Positions 54,278 to 61,842 of a DNA stretch of 64,000 bases are shown piece by piece (the stretch's first letter is position 1; each line of letters starts with the position of its first letter). This DNA comes from Bacteroidota bacterium (lineage in GTDB: Bacteria; Bacteroidota; Bacteroidia; Flavobacteriales; Flavobacteriaceae): contig JAQCCM010000004.1 in the NCBI GenBank assembly GCA_027621175.1, positions 1-64,000 of the forward strand, written 5' to 3'. Both the position numbers and the translations under genes were made by a program. The notes below the pieces were generated by a model. That model was given only the letters and a program-made list of their open reading frames with translations, was not told the origin of the DNA and did no database searches.

Positions 54278-55492
54278 ATGTGGCGATATATTCTTTTTGT
54301 TTCTTGCTTCTTTTTAATCTCATGGTATGCTTTTCAGGCCATAAAAACACAAACTTCTATGAAGTGGCTTTTGGTGTTGTACTGGGGAATTTGTTTGGCA
54401 GTTGTTCTAAATTTCATAATCCAACTTAGATTTTTTAGCCATGTAGATAACGATGTGTCTAGGTTTTTCTCTTTTGGATATTTACTCATCTTATTCATCG
54501 TACAATTCATTTTAATTGTCTTTTTGGCAGCAGAAGACACCTATCGTATTTTCCGTGCGATAATCCATTTCATCTTTCCTTCTCCTTCAGAAACATGGGT
54601 TGGTCGTAGAGAATTTATCAGCAAAATGGCTCTTGGATTAGCTGCTATTCCCTTTGCAGGGCTTATGTACGGGATATTTAAAGGGCGCTATAATTATAAG
54701 GTTTTGCATCACACCATAGCATTTGATGACCTTCCGGATGCTTTTGATGGATACACCCTAACGCAAGTTTCCGACTTCCATTGTGGGAGTTTTGATCGGT
54801 ATGACAAAGTAAAATACGGTATCGATTTGATAAATGCGCAAGGCTCCGATGCCATTTTTTTCACTGGGGATATGGTCAACAATAAGGCCGCGGAGCTAAA
54901 CAAGTGGACTGAATTATTTTCCACCTTAAACGCCAAAGACGGAGTGTTTTCCGTATTGGGGAACCACGACTATGGTGATTATGTTTCATGGGAAAATGAA
55001 GAAAAAAAAGAGGAAAACTTAGTAAAACTTATTCGTCTTCAAAAACAGATGGGTTTTCAACTATTACGCAACGAACATACCACTATTCAACGCGGAGACG
55101 CTCAACTTGATGTGGTTGGCGTTGAGAACTGGGGTAAAGGGGGATTTAAAAAAGCGGGAGATATAGATAAGGCCCTCTCAAAATCCTCTTCAAATAGTTT
55201 TAAAATACTCTTGAGTCACGACCCTTCTCATTGGGAAATGATCGTTCGAGATCACCCTACACATATCCCTTTAACGCTTAGTGGGCACACCCATGGAATG
55301 CAGTTTGGTATCGATATTCCAGGTTGGATAAAATGGAGTCCAGCTAAATGGCGTTACCCGTATTGGTCTGGTTTATATAAAGAGAAAAAACAACACCTAT
55401 ACGTTAACCGTGGGTTTGGCTATTTGGCCTATCCGGGGAGGCTTGGCATGTGGCCCGAAATAACGGTAATTACGTTAAGAAAAGCAGTGTAA
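54278..55492 (+). CDS. Membrane-anchored metallophosphoesterase
   Basis: A 404-aa protein. The first 140 or so residues contain about three to four membrane helices (LFVSCFFLISWYAFQAI, WLLVLYWGICLAVVLNFII, YLLILFIVQFILIVFL), then a calcineurin-like domain with VSDFHCGSFD, FFTGDMVNNKA, LGNHDYGDY, LLSHDPSHWE and SGHTHGMQFG. The design resembles YkuE/YaeI phosphodiesterases. Substrate unknown; topology predicts the catalytic domain on the outer face or at the membrane. Confidence 0.88.
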   Translation: MWRYILFVSCFFLISWYAFQAIKTQTSMKWLLVLYWGICLAVVLNFIIQLRFFSHVDNDVSRFFSFGYLLILFIVQFILIVFLAAEDTYRIFRAIIHFIFPSPSETWVGRREFISKMALGLAAIPFAGLMYGIFKGRYNYKVLHHTIAFDDLPDAFDGYTLTQVSDFHCGSFDRYDKVKYGIDLINAQGSDAIFFTGDMVNNKAAELNKWTELFSTLNAKDGVFSVLGNHDYGDYVSWENEEKKEENLVKLIRLQKQMGFQLLRNEHTTIQRGDAQLDVVGVENWGKGGFKKAGDIDKALSKSSSNSFKILLSHDPSHWEMIVRDHPTHIPLTLSGHTHGMQFGIDIPGWIKWSPAKWRYPYWSGLYKEKKQHLYVNRGFGYLAYPGRLGMWPEITVITLRKAV

Positions 55493-55553
55493 CCTATTAT
55501 TTGGCTAAAAAATGTATTTTTGCTATAAACCAAATCATTATAAATAGCGTGTT

Positions 55554-55850
55554 ATGTCAAAATTTGGCGACTTAATTGATGCAAATATCCCAATTCTGTT
55601 GATTTTTTACACAGATTGGAATTATCCTTCTACGCAAATGCACCCCGTGCTTAGAGATGTAGCTGCTGCCATGGGCGATACTGGAAAAGTGGTTAAAATA
55701 GATGTGGACAAAAACCCCAAGTTAGCTGAAGCCCTTCGCATAAAAGGATTGCCAACGCTTATGATTTACAAATCGGGCGAAATGGTATGGCGTCAAAGCG
55801 GCGAACAAGATGCCAATACGCTTATCGGGCTAATGAAAGATTTCGTTTAA
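55554..55850 (+). CDS. Thioredoxin-fold protein lacking the CxxC motif
   Basis: A 98-aa protein with the thioredoxin layout: beta-strand LLIFYTDW, active-site helix, VVKIDVDKNPKLAEALRIKGLPTLMIYKSG with the cis-Pro loop (GLPT), and a final helix. Where thioredoxin has WCGPCKMMAPVL this protein has WNYPSTQMHPVL, so both catalytic Cys are replaced (Asn, Ser). There are no Cys in the protein. It cannot act as a dithiol oxidoreductase; a binding or scaffolding role is inferred. TATTTTTG lies about 37 nt upstream. Confidence 0.85.
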   Translation: MSKFGDLIDANIPILLIFYTDWNYPSTQMHPVLRDVAAAMGDTGKVVKIDVDKNPKLAEALRIKGLPTLMIYKSGEMVWRQSGEQDANTLIGLMKDFV

Positions 55851-58800
55851 TCTGTCGTATAGGGAGCAGTTGCTTTTCTAAAGGCTTTGTTTGCCTCGGA
55901 TACATGATCCAAGTCAGGCTCTAGGGTCTGGTAGCTTTCCAAAATTGTCTGATACGCTCTGATTTCAATTGCAATATTTTGTTTGTAATACGTGAGTTCC
56001 TCCTTAGGAACTTGACTAAATAAGGCTAATCGATTTTGATATACCTGTGCAATAGCATCATATAATAATCTTCCCGACTCAGGCATGTCAGCGGAAAATA
56101 ATACTGAAACATACGATGTCATGGGTGTATAATATTCATAAGCAGAATATAAGGGAGCAAACTGACGGGTATTTTCTATAAAGTCTTTGATTAGCGTGCT
56201 TGCTATAGCGTTGTCTTTGGCATCAACGGCTACATCCACGACTGCACGGTAGCGCTCTACATCAGACAAAATCGTTTCGGCATAAATTTGTTGATCTGCA
56301 GGGCTAAATGAGTCATAATACAACAGTTTGTCAGCATACTTCTCAGCCAGCTGTTTGATAAGCTGCCCGCCTTTTTGGGTGCTTTCAGCCCTGTAATATG
56401 TGGCTGCTATTGGAGTGAGTAAACTGTAATACCCAAAATATTCTAAAGGCATTTTTTCCATGGTCAAATCCAATATTTCAATGGCTTTTTTAGCTTGATT
56501 TTCATTGACGAGTTGCTCTGCCAATCGCGCCATATTACTACGGAATGAGATACTATTTTTACGTGTTTCAGGGTCGTGATAAATATCTGGGCTGTTGGCA
56601 TTTCCCCAGTCCCATTTCTTCACGATGTTGTACATACGCTCCGAATCTATGCGTCCCATTTGATATGGGTTTTGCGGGTTTTCAGGCGTTTTGATAGGAA
56701 CAAGTTTATATATCAATCCATCGAGTTGGAGGTATTCTTTCATCCAAATATACTCGTCGTCTTCGTAGCTACCACCCGTAAAATAAATAGGACGTTTCCA
56801 ATCGTTATTACGCAGAATATCCAACATCATAATTCTGTTTTTATACAACCCTGATGTAGGTAAATCGATATCAATAAAATCAACAATAAGGTCGGCATCT
56901 TCGGGTTTTACCACCCCGCTTTTAAGGACGTTTTCTTTGTTTACAGGTACCCTGACTTTATTGGTAGGATAATACACCAAGTTCTGCGTTCCTTCTGGAA
57001 TTTGACTTAAATCTACTTCGTATTGCTGCAACAGATGCTTGTAGCGTGTGCGTGGATTATCACTCGCCACCCAATCTACAAAATCGCCTAATCCCCAACG
57101 AACCGAGTCAATAATCGCTTCAAATTTGATATAATCGCGAGTGCCATATGCATATTGTTTATGTGTGAGTTGCGAAGGAATGGGTGTGCTTTCGTAGGTC
57201 TTGCGTTTGAGTTGATCAATGTACCAATCCGTAGCTAAAAGTTGGGTGTTAATACTACGCACATCGGTGCGATAGCCTTCAATTTCTTGTGCATACCACA
57301 GCGCAAAGGTGTCATTGTCGCCAATGGTAAAGATCAAAGCATCTTTGTCTTCATCAATAGAGTCTAGATAAGCTTTTGCTGTAGATTGCGCCGTATAGCG
57401 GTTGGATCGGTCGTGGTCGTCCCAATTTTGTGAGCCCATTAGCACGGGTACGGCAAGCAAGCAAAGCATTACAGAAAGGGGAGCTGCCACACGCAACGAC
57501 ACATATTTTTTAATCGATTCAGCCAGGGCAACCACGCCAATACCAATACACATGGCAAACACATAAAACGATCCAACGAGTGCATAATCGCGCTCACGTG
57601 GTTCAAAAACCCTTTCGTTGAGATATACCTTAAGAGCCAAACCTGTAAAAAGGAAAAATACCAACAATACCCAAAATCGTTTTTTGTCTTGCTGATATAG
57701 AAATAAAGCGCCAAGAACTCCTAAAAACAGGGGCAACATATAATAGGTGTTACGGCCTTTGTTGTTTTTAGCATCATCATAAAGATTTTTTTGCGGCCCC
57801 AAACGTAAGCTGTCTAGCCAAGAAATACCACTAATCCAGTTGCCATTAAAAGGATCTAATTTTCCTTGCTCATCGTTTTGTTTTCCTGCAAAATTCCACA
57901 TAAAGTAGCGGAAATACATATAATTGATTTGGAAAGTAAACAGGTAGTTTAGATTGTCAATTAGACTTGGTTTTTCAATGTCCAAATACGATCCAAACTG
58001 TTGTAGAAACTTATGATAGCCATTGGCATCTACTTCTCCGTTATTGACGCGTGAAATAAAATCATTGATGGCGTCTATAAGTTGTGTTTGACCGCGATAT
58101 TCGGGTTTTACATCAAAGTCAGGTGCCCCAAAATAGGTGATATAATTTACCGCATTTCCAGAACTCCACATGCGCGGAAGTAACCCTGTGTGTTTGCTGT
58201 TGGCGTTAATGCGCGCGTCTTCCCATGCATTCACTACCACATAGCGTCCTTTTTTGAGGTCTTTTTCGTATTTGGGTTTGTCATCTTTATATGGATCTTC
58301 ATCATCCTGACCTGCATACATATCGGAATACATGGGCCCATAGAATAAATGTGTTTCAGGATATTGTTCTAGGTTGTAATATGCTAAAAGTGAACGCGCA
58401 TCTGTGGGTGCATTTTCGTTGATAACCGTATTGGCATTGGCACGAATAGGTAACAAAATCCAAGACGAAAATCCAACTAAAACAAATACGACACACCACA
58501 AACCGGTATTGGCTTGCACCCATTTTTTTTGTTGTGTAAAACGTAATCCCCAAATAAAAAACGCCAAAATAGACAGTCCCGCAATGATGGTCCCTGAATT
58601 AAAAGGCAGTCCAAAACTGTTCACAAAAAACACTTCAGCGTTGCCAAAATATGCTAAGGTTAACGGTAGGAGTAGCTTAAAGATAAAAAGCAATACCGCT
58701 ACTGAAACCACATTTGCCACCACAAACGATTTCCACGAAAACGTATAATGCTTAAAATAGTACAACATGCCAATGGCGGGTACGGTGAGTAGTCCCATAA

Positions 58801-59368
58801 AATGCACCCCGAACGACAACCCAATCAAAAAAGCAATAAGCACCAGCCAGCGGTCGCCGTGAGGTTTGAGCATATCTTCTTCCCAGCGCAATCCGAGCCA
58901 AAACATGGCAGAAGTCATTAGCATCGCCATGGCATATACTTCAGCTTCTACGGCATTAAACCAAAAACTATCCGAAAAGGTGTAGCTAAGCGCACCCACA
59001 ACACCAGCCCCCAACACTAGAATGGCTTGTGCGCCAGTTGGGTTTACTTCTTTAATTACAAATTTTGTAATTATTCTAGTAAGTGACCAAAACAGAAACA
59101 ATATGGTAAAGGCACTTGCCAGTACGGACATCATATTTACCCAAAAAGCCACACGTTCTGGACTACTGGCAAAAGAGGAAAAAAATGCGCCCATCATTTG
59201 AAATAGTGGTGCGCCAGGCGGATGCCCAACTTGTAGTTTTGCCGATGTAGCAATGTATTCGCTACAGTCCCAGTAGCTTGCTGTAGGTTCTACGGTAAGG
59301 TAGTAGGTTACTAAGGCAACACAAAAAACAAACCAGCCCGTTAGGGTGTTTCCTTTGGAGTAGTTCAT
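55847..59368 (-). CDS. DUF2723 (TMEM260-like) membrane protein
   Basis: 1173 aa from ATG 59368 (MNYSKGNTLTGWFVF); the track start adds 15 residues. The N-terminal domain holds the DUF2723 signature VEPTASYWDCSEYIATSAKLQVGHPPGAPLFQ and about a dozen membrane helices. After about residue 570 comes a long outward-facing part with TIGDNDTFALWYAQEIEGYRTDVRSIN and a helical, TPR-like end. Related to GT-C/PMT-type O-mannosyltransferases; human TMEM260 of the same family is an O-mannosyltransferase. An extracytoplasmic glycosyltransferase role is inferred. The acidic pair in WDCSEY is conserved. Confidence 0.85.
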   Translation of the reverse strand: MNYSKGNTLTGWFVFCVALVTYYLTVEPTASYWDCSEYIATSAKLQVGHPPGAPLFQMMGAFFSSFASSPERVAFWVNMMSVLASAFTILFLFWSLTRIITKFVIKEVNPTGAQAILVLGAGVVGALSYTFSDSFWFNAVEAEVYAMAMLMTSAMFWLGLRWEEDMLKPHGDRWLVLIAFLIGLSFGVHFMGLLTVPAIGMLYYFKHYTFSWKSFVVANVVSVAVLLFIFKLLLPLTLAYFGNAEVFFVNSFGLPFNSGTIIAGLSILAFFIWGLRFTQQKKWVQANTGLWCVVFVLVGFSSWILLPIRANANTVINENAPTDARSLLAYYNLEQYPETHLFYGPMYSDMYAGQDDEDPYKDDKPKYEKDLKKGRYVVVNAWEDARINANSKHTGLLPRMWSSGNAVNYITYFGAPDFDVKPEYRGQTQLIDAINDFISRVNNGEVDANGYHKFLQQFGSYLDIEKPSLIDNLNYLFTFQINYMYFRYFMWNFAGKQNDEQGKLDPFNGNWISGISWLDSLRLGPQKNLYDDAKNNKGRNTYYMLPLFLGVLGALFLYQQDKKRFWVLLVFFLFTGLALKVYLNERVFEPRERDYALVGSFYVFAMCIGIGVVALAESIKKYVSLRVAAPLSVMLCLLAVPVLMGSQNWDDHDRSNRYTAQSTAKAYLDSIDEDKDALIFTIGDNDTFALWYAQEIEGYRTDVRSINTQLLATDWYIDQLKRKTYESTPIPSQLTHKQYAYGTRDYIKFEAIIDSVRWGLGDFVDWVASDNPRTRYKHLLQQYEVDLSQIPEGTQNLVYYPTNKVRVPVNKENVLKSGVVKPEDADLIVDFIDIDLPTSGLYKNRIMMLDILRNNDWKRPIYFTGGSYEDDEYIWMKEYLQLDGLIYKLVPIKTPENPQNPYQMGRIDSERMYNIVKKWDWGNANSPDIYHDPETRKNSISFRSNMARLAEQLVNENQAKKAIEILDLTMEKMPLEYFGYYSLLTPIAATYYRAESTQKGGQLIKQLAEKYADKLLYYDSFSPADQQIYAETILSDVERYRAVVDVAVDAKDNAIASTLIKDFIENTRQFAPLYSAYEYYTPMTSYVSVLFSADMPESGRLLYDAIAQVYQNRLALFSQVPKEELTYYKQNIAIEIRAYQTILESYQTLEPDLDHVSEANKAFRKATAPYTTD

Positions 59369-59431
59369 AGAATTTCTAAAGCCACTAAAGTACAATATAT
59401 TAGAAAACCACAAACAAGATTGCTTAAACTA

Positions 59432-59461
59432 TTGGTGCAACAAAAAGTTTGTTTATTTTTG
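59432..59461 (+). promoter_or_regulatory. tRNA-Gln locus promoter (TTG-N19-TATTTTTG)
   Basis: TTG at 59432-59434 and TATTTTTG at 59454-59461, spaced by 19 bp, fully match the Bacteroidota consensus. Transcription would start near 59467, at the edge of the decayed tRNA-Gln half, not at the intact tRNA 135 bp further on. Confidence 0.7.
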
Positions 59462-59469
59462 CAACCGCA

Positions 59470-59553
59470 TTGGCCTAAAGTTTAAGCTGCCAAAGGCAGC
59501 AAAGCTGGCAACACGCCTGCCTGCCGGCAGGCAGGTCTGATTCAAAATCAGAC
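59470..59553 (+). pseudogene. Decayed tRNA-Gln 5' half split by hairpin insertions
   Basis: Three segments match the intact tRNA-Gln below, in order: TTGGCCTA, CTGGCAACACG and GTCTGATT. They are separated by GCTGCC-AAA-GGCAGC (a perfect 6-bp hairpin with flanks) and by the perfect 20-bp palindrome CCTGCCTGCCGGCAGGCAGG (59516-59535). The end GTCTGATT-CAA-AATCAGAC (59535-59553) is another perfect hairpin. No 3' half is present. Confidence 0.55.
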
Positions 59554-59601
59554 TTTTCCGGCAGAAGTGTAGCTTCTACTTTTAATTGAAGCTTGATATA
59601 T

Positions 59602-59674
59602 TGGCCTATGGTGTAACTGGCAACACGTCTGATTTTGGTTCAGAAGAGTCTAGGTTCGAGCCCTAGTAGGCCAA
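59602..59674 (+). tRNA. tRNA-Gln (anticodon TTG)
   Basis: A complete cloverleaf: acceptor TGGCCTA/TAGGCCA, D-arm with GTAACTGGCAACAC, anticodon stem TCTGA/TCAGA around TTTTGGT giving TTG (reads CAA, glutamine), and T-arm CTAGGTTCGAGCCCTAG. The CCA end is not encoded. The U1-A72 start is a normal tRNA-Gln identity feature. A terminator follows immediately. Confidence 0.95.
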
Positions 59675-59680
59675 CAAAAA

Positions 59681-59708
59681 ACCCGCTCTAAATAGAGTGG
59701 GTTTTTTT
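59681..59708 (+). terminator. Rho-independent terminator after tRNA-Gln
   Basis: Stem ACCCGCTCTA / TAGAGTGGGT (one mismatched pair) with a 2-nt apex, followed by TTTTTTT. On the minus strand it is preceded by a T-run as well (AAAAAA at 59676-59681), so it can also serve the esterase gene, whose stop is at 59707. Confidence 0.85.
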
Positions 59709-60627
59709 ATTCAAACAAAAATCGCAACGGAATATCCAGTCTTTTGTTCCAATCGTTTTCGGTGTGTTCAGCTCCTTCAAACACCTTAGACTCCCAAATA
59801 AGTCCATCAATTTTTGCTGCTGCGATAATGCTATCAATGCTATTTTGCCCTAGTTCGTAAAGACTATCAAGGGTTTTGGTACCACGGTCTAAATATAATT
59901 TCTTGCCACGTAAAGTACGACTGTTATCGCTCACATATGAGGCAATGGCTTCTGGAAACGGATTGTCTTCTACATAAAACACCACAGGCCAATGCGTTGA
60001 CAAACAAGCAGCACCGCCAAAAACTTCGGGATATTCCAGTAGGGCATACAAGGATATTAATCCGCCCATACTGCTTCCTGCAATAAAGGTGTTGGCCATA
60101 TCCGTCTTGGTATTAAAAGTGGCGTCTATTTGTGGTTTTAGTTCTTCAACAAGGAATTTTAAATAGGCATCTGCATTCGGTTTTTCGGAAAAAAGTTTTT
60201 GTTCACCACGCATGGCAAAGCGCAGTATGGAGTCTAGCTTTGGCATAGCGTAATCTTCTACCACTTTTTGTGGAACAAAATTCGCATGTCTTGCCGCTGC
60301 ATTGTTCCAAATTCCCACTACTATGGGCAGTGGTTGTATGTCATTTTCCAATTTCGTTAAGACTTCATGCACACCCCATGCTTGACCATTCCACGTTTGG
60401 GATGCGTCAAAAAGCATTTGTCCGTCATGCATATACAACACAGGGTGATCTTTGCCTTGCGTATAGCTTTCGGGTAACCAAACATCTACATTTCGGGGGT
60501 CAATGTGTACCGATTTAAACGATGTGTAGGTTACCATTTTCCCCTCAGAAACATTGGGAGCTTTGCGGGTATTTGTGCAGCCAAATAAACAAAAAGCAAT
60601 AAGGGTTACAACAAGCATAGATTTCAT
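59707..60627 (-). CDS. Alpha/beta hydrolase, esterase D-like lipoprotein
   Basis: A 306-aa exported lipoprotein (lipobox LFGC, Cys about residue 17) with a Fes/esterase-D type alpha/beta hydrolase fold: VDVWLPESYTQGKDHPVLYMHDGQ, the nucleophile in FIAGSSMGGLISLYAL (Ser about 171), a late Asp in LYLDRGTKTLD, and the His in EGAEHTENDW. It probably hydrolyses an ester outside the cytoplasm; substrate unknown. The start is preceded by TATATTTA 5 nt upstream. Confidence 0.85.
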   Translation of the reverse strand: MKSMLVVTLIAFCLFGCTNTRKAPNVSEGKMVTYTSFKSVHIDPRNVDVWLPESYTQGKDHPVLYMHDGQMLFDASQTWNGQAWGVHEVLTKLENDIQPLPIVVGIWNNAAARHANFVPQKVVEDYAMPKLDSILRFAMRGEQKLFSEKPNADAYLKFLVEELKPQIDATFNTKTDMANTFIAGSSMGGLISLYALLEYPEVFGGAACLSTHWPVVFYVEDNPFPEAIASYVSDNSRTLRGKKLYLDRGTKTLDSLYELGQNSIDSIIAAAKIDGLIWESKVFEGAEHTENDWNKRLDIPLRFLFE

Positions 60628-60731
60628 ATGGCTAAATATATAAAATTAAGTCGCTGGTCTATTTTAGTATGTTTCATAACACAAGATTTAAGGCAGTGAA
60701 GGGTTAGGTTTAAGTATGGATTTTAAGGGCG

Positions 60732-60757
60732 ATTACATCAAATATACAAAATCCAAT
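60732..60757. repeat. Third copy of the TA promoter/operator repeat, no gene attached
   Basis: Contains AAATATACAAAATCCAAT (60740-60757), identical over 18 bp to segments at 61231-61248 and 61760-61777, where it forms the promoter/operator of two antitoxin genes. Here the minus strand has a perfect TATATTTG box (60739-60746), but no antitoxin frame follows it. It is either a remnant of a lost third pair or a borrowed promoter for the esterase gene. Confidence 0.7.
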
Positions 60758-60800
60758 AGTACTCTATAAATATGTCACATGTATAGAAAAAGCAACGGGC

Positions 60801-61034
60801 TTATTGATGATCAGAGATTGTAACTAAAAAACCGCCTTCTTTGTAAAATCCGCGACCACGATATTTAGTATTGATTCTAAATTGGTATTCTTTATGTTGT
60901 TTGGGCTTTAGCAATTTCAGACGTATCGCTTGTGGATGCCCTGCTTCGAAGTAGGATTTTGCTTTGAGGTATGGTTTAATGATGTTTCGCTTTCGTAAAT
61001 AACGGACTACCTCGTCTGTTTCATAGACTTTCAT
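60801..61034 (-). CDS. Putative RelE/ParE-like toxin (pair 2)
   Basis: A 77-aa basic protein. EVVRYLRKRNIIKPYLKAKSYFEAGH, the KLLKPKQHKEYQFRINTKYRGRG strand region and the closing VTISDHQ match the small RelE-like toxin downstream of it in copy 1 at equivalent positions. The RelE/ParE fold is inferred from size, the FRIxxKYR strand and pairing with an upstream small acidic gene. It overlaps that gene by 14 bp. It starts with its own ATG at 61034. Confidence 0.65.
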   Translation of the reverse strand: MKVYETDEVVRYLRKRNIIKPYLKAKSYFEAGHPQAIRLKLLKPKQHKEYQFRINTKYRGRGFYKEGGFLVTISDHQ

Positions 61035-61212
61035 CTGTCAAGTAGTTAAAATCAGCTAAGGGCTTGTCTTTTAGCTCTTGTGGCATTGGGGCAGATTCTT
61101 GCGTTTCTTTAAACTGGATAGCCATGAAGTTAAGTAGCTCTCGTAACTCTTCCCAGTTTTTAAATTCTTTTTGCGGAAGAGGGTTACCCTCATTTATTAT
61201 AATTGTAGTCAT
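61021..61212 (-). CDS. Putative antitoxin (pair 2)
   Basis: 63 aa from ATG 61212 (MTTIIINEGNPLPQKEF); the track's longer start reads into the operator and is rejected. It is acidic, with a helical core NWEELRELLNFMAIQFKET. Its opening MTTIIIN matches the pair-1 antitoxin, and both are preceded by the same repeat with an ATTTACAT-AAAT operator. Toxin follows with 14 bp overlap, which is typical of type II TA. Confidence 0.65.
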   Translation of the reverse strand: MTTIIINEGNPLPQKEFKNWEELRELLNFMAIQFKETQESAPMPQELKDKPLADFNYLTDESL

Positions 61213-61248
61213 CTTGTAGGATTTACATTTAAATATACAAAATCCAAT
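61210..61248 (-). promoter_or_regulatory. TA pair 2 promoter/operator
   Basis: ATTTACATTTAAAT (61221-61234, near-perfect palindrome) overlaps a TATATTTA promoter box on the minus strand. It is followed by the antitoxin ATG 9 nt later. The same layout occurs at pair 1, so autorepression by the antitoxin is likely. Confidence 0.6.
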
Positions 61249-61290
61249 GTTATCCCATAAATAACGCACTAACGATAAAAGATAAAATGC

Positions 61291-61527
61291 TTATTGATGG
61301 TCAGAGATTTCAAAAACGACAAGTCTGTTTTGTTCTTTTTTGGCGTAGTCACGATATTTTCGTGTAATTCTAAAATACCAAATACCACTGGAATACGGAT
61401 ATCGTTTTTTTAATTGAACTTGCTGATAATGGCCTTCTGTGATATATCCTTTTGCCTTTTTGTATTCCTTTAAGATGTGGCGACTTTTCAAATAAGTTAC
61501 GACTGTTTCATACTCAAAAACATCCAT
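61291..61527 (-). CDS. Putative RelE/ParE-like toxin (pair 1)
   Basis: A 78-aa basic protein, the paralogue of the toxin at 60801. VVTYLKSRHILKEYKKAKGYI, the SSGIWYFRITRKYRDYAKKE strand region and the ending VVFEISDHQ align with the other copy. GIWYFRIxxKYR is typical of RelE-like toxins from Bacteroidota that I have seen, but the fold is inferred. It begins 3 bp after the antitoxin stop. Confidence 0.65.
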   Translation of the reverse strand: MDVFEYETVVTYLKSRHILKEYKKAKGYITEGHYQQVQLKKRYPYSSGIWYFRITRKYRDYAKKEQNRLVVFEISDHQ

Positions 61528-61530
61528 TCA

Positions 61531-61740
61531 TTAAAGATTATGCAGTTTGGGGCTAGGATCATTTTCGTAAGCGTTCAAAGACTTCTGAAGATGTTCTGGC
61601 AATTTGTTTTCGTCGGCTTCCCAAAGAATAGCATATCCGTGTAGTTCGGCAAGGTCTTCCATCAAATCCTTGTAGTTATCGTACGGCTTTGCACTTAAGT
61701 TTTCTTTTAGCGAGTCGTCATTGATAGTAATTGTAGTCAT
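61531..61740 (-). CDS. Putative antitoxin (pair 1)
   Basis: 69 aa from ATG 61740 (MTTITINDDSLKENLSAKPY). Acidic, with the helical segment YKDLMEDLAELHGYAILWEADE. Similar to the pair-2 antitoxin in its first residues and its operator. The track's longer start (61866) runs through the rimP promoter on the other strand and is rejected. Divergent from rimP. Confidence 0.65.
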   Translation of the reverse strand: MTTITINDDSLKENLSAKPYDNYKDLMEDLAELHGYAILWEADENKLPEHLQKSLNAYENDPSPKLHNL

Positions 61741-61749
61741 CTTTGTAGG

Positions 61750-61777
61750 ATTTACATGTAAATATACAAAATCCAAT
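61750..61777 (-). promoter_or_regulatory. TA pair 1 promoter/operator
   Basis: The perfect 14-bp palindrome ATTTACATGTAAAT (61750-61763) overlaps a TATATTTA box (61759-61766, minus strand), and the 18-bp repeat AAATATACAAAATCCAAT follows. Antitoxin ATG lies 9 nt downstream. Probably the autoregulatory operator of the pair. Confidence 0.6.
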
Positions 61778-61785
61778 ATTATTCC

Positions 61786-61793
61786 TATATTTG
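61786..61793 (+). promoter_or_regulatory. rimP-nusA-infB promoter box TATATTTG
   Basis: Exact TAnnTTTG match, 49 nt before the rimP ATG. It leaves a leader of about 45 nt that holds the terminator-like hairpin. Confidence 0.6.
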
Positions 61794-61807
61794 CACCGTT
61801 TAACGGG

Positions 61808-61841
61808 AAGAGGTAGGGGGACAAAGTCCTCTTTTTTATTT
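61808..61841 (+). terminator. Terminator-like hairpin in the rimP leader (attenuator candidate)
   Basis: AAGAGG (61808-61813) can pair with CCTCTT (61828-61833), or AAGA/TCTT can stack on GGAC-AAA-GTCC (61819-61829). Both are followed by TTTTTTATTTT just before the ATG. An intrinsic terminator placed between promoter and first gene is the layout of an attenuator. The operon product NusA itself acts on hairpin termination, so autogenous control is plausible. Confidence 0.5.
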
Positions 61842-61842
61842 T

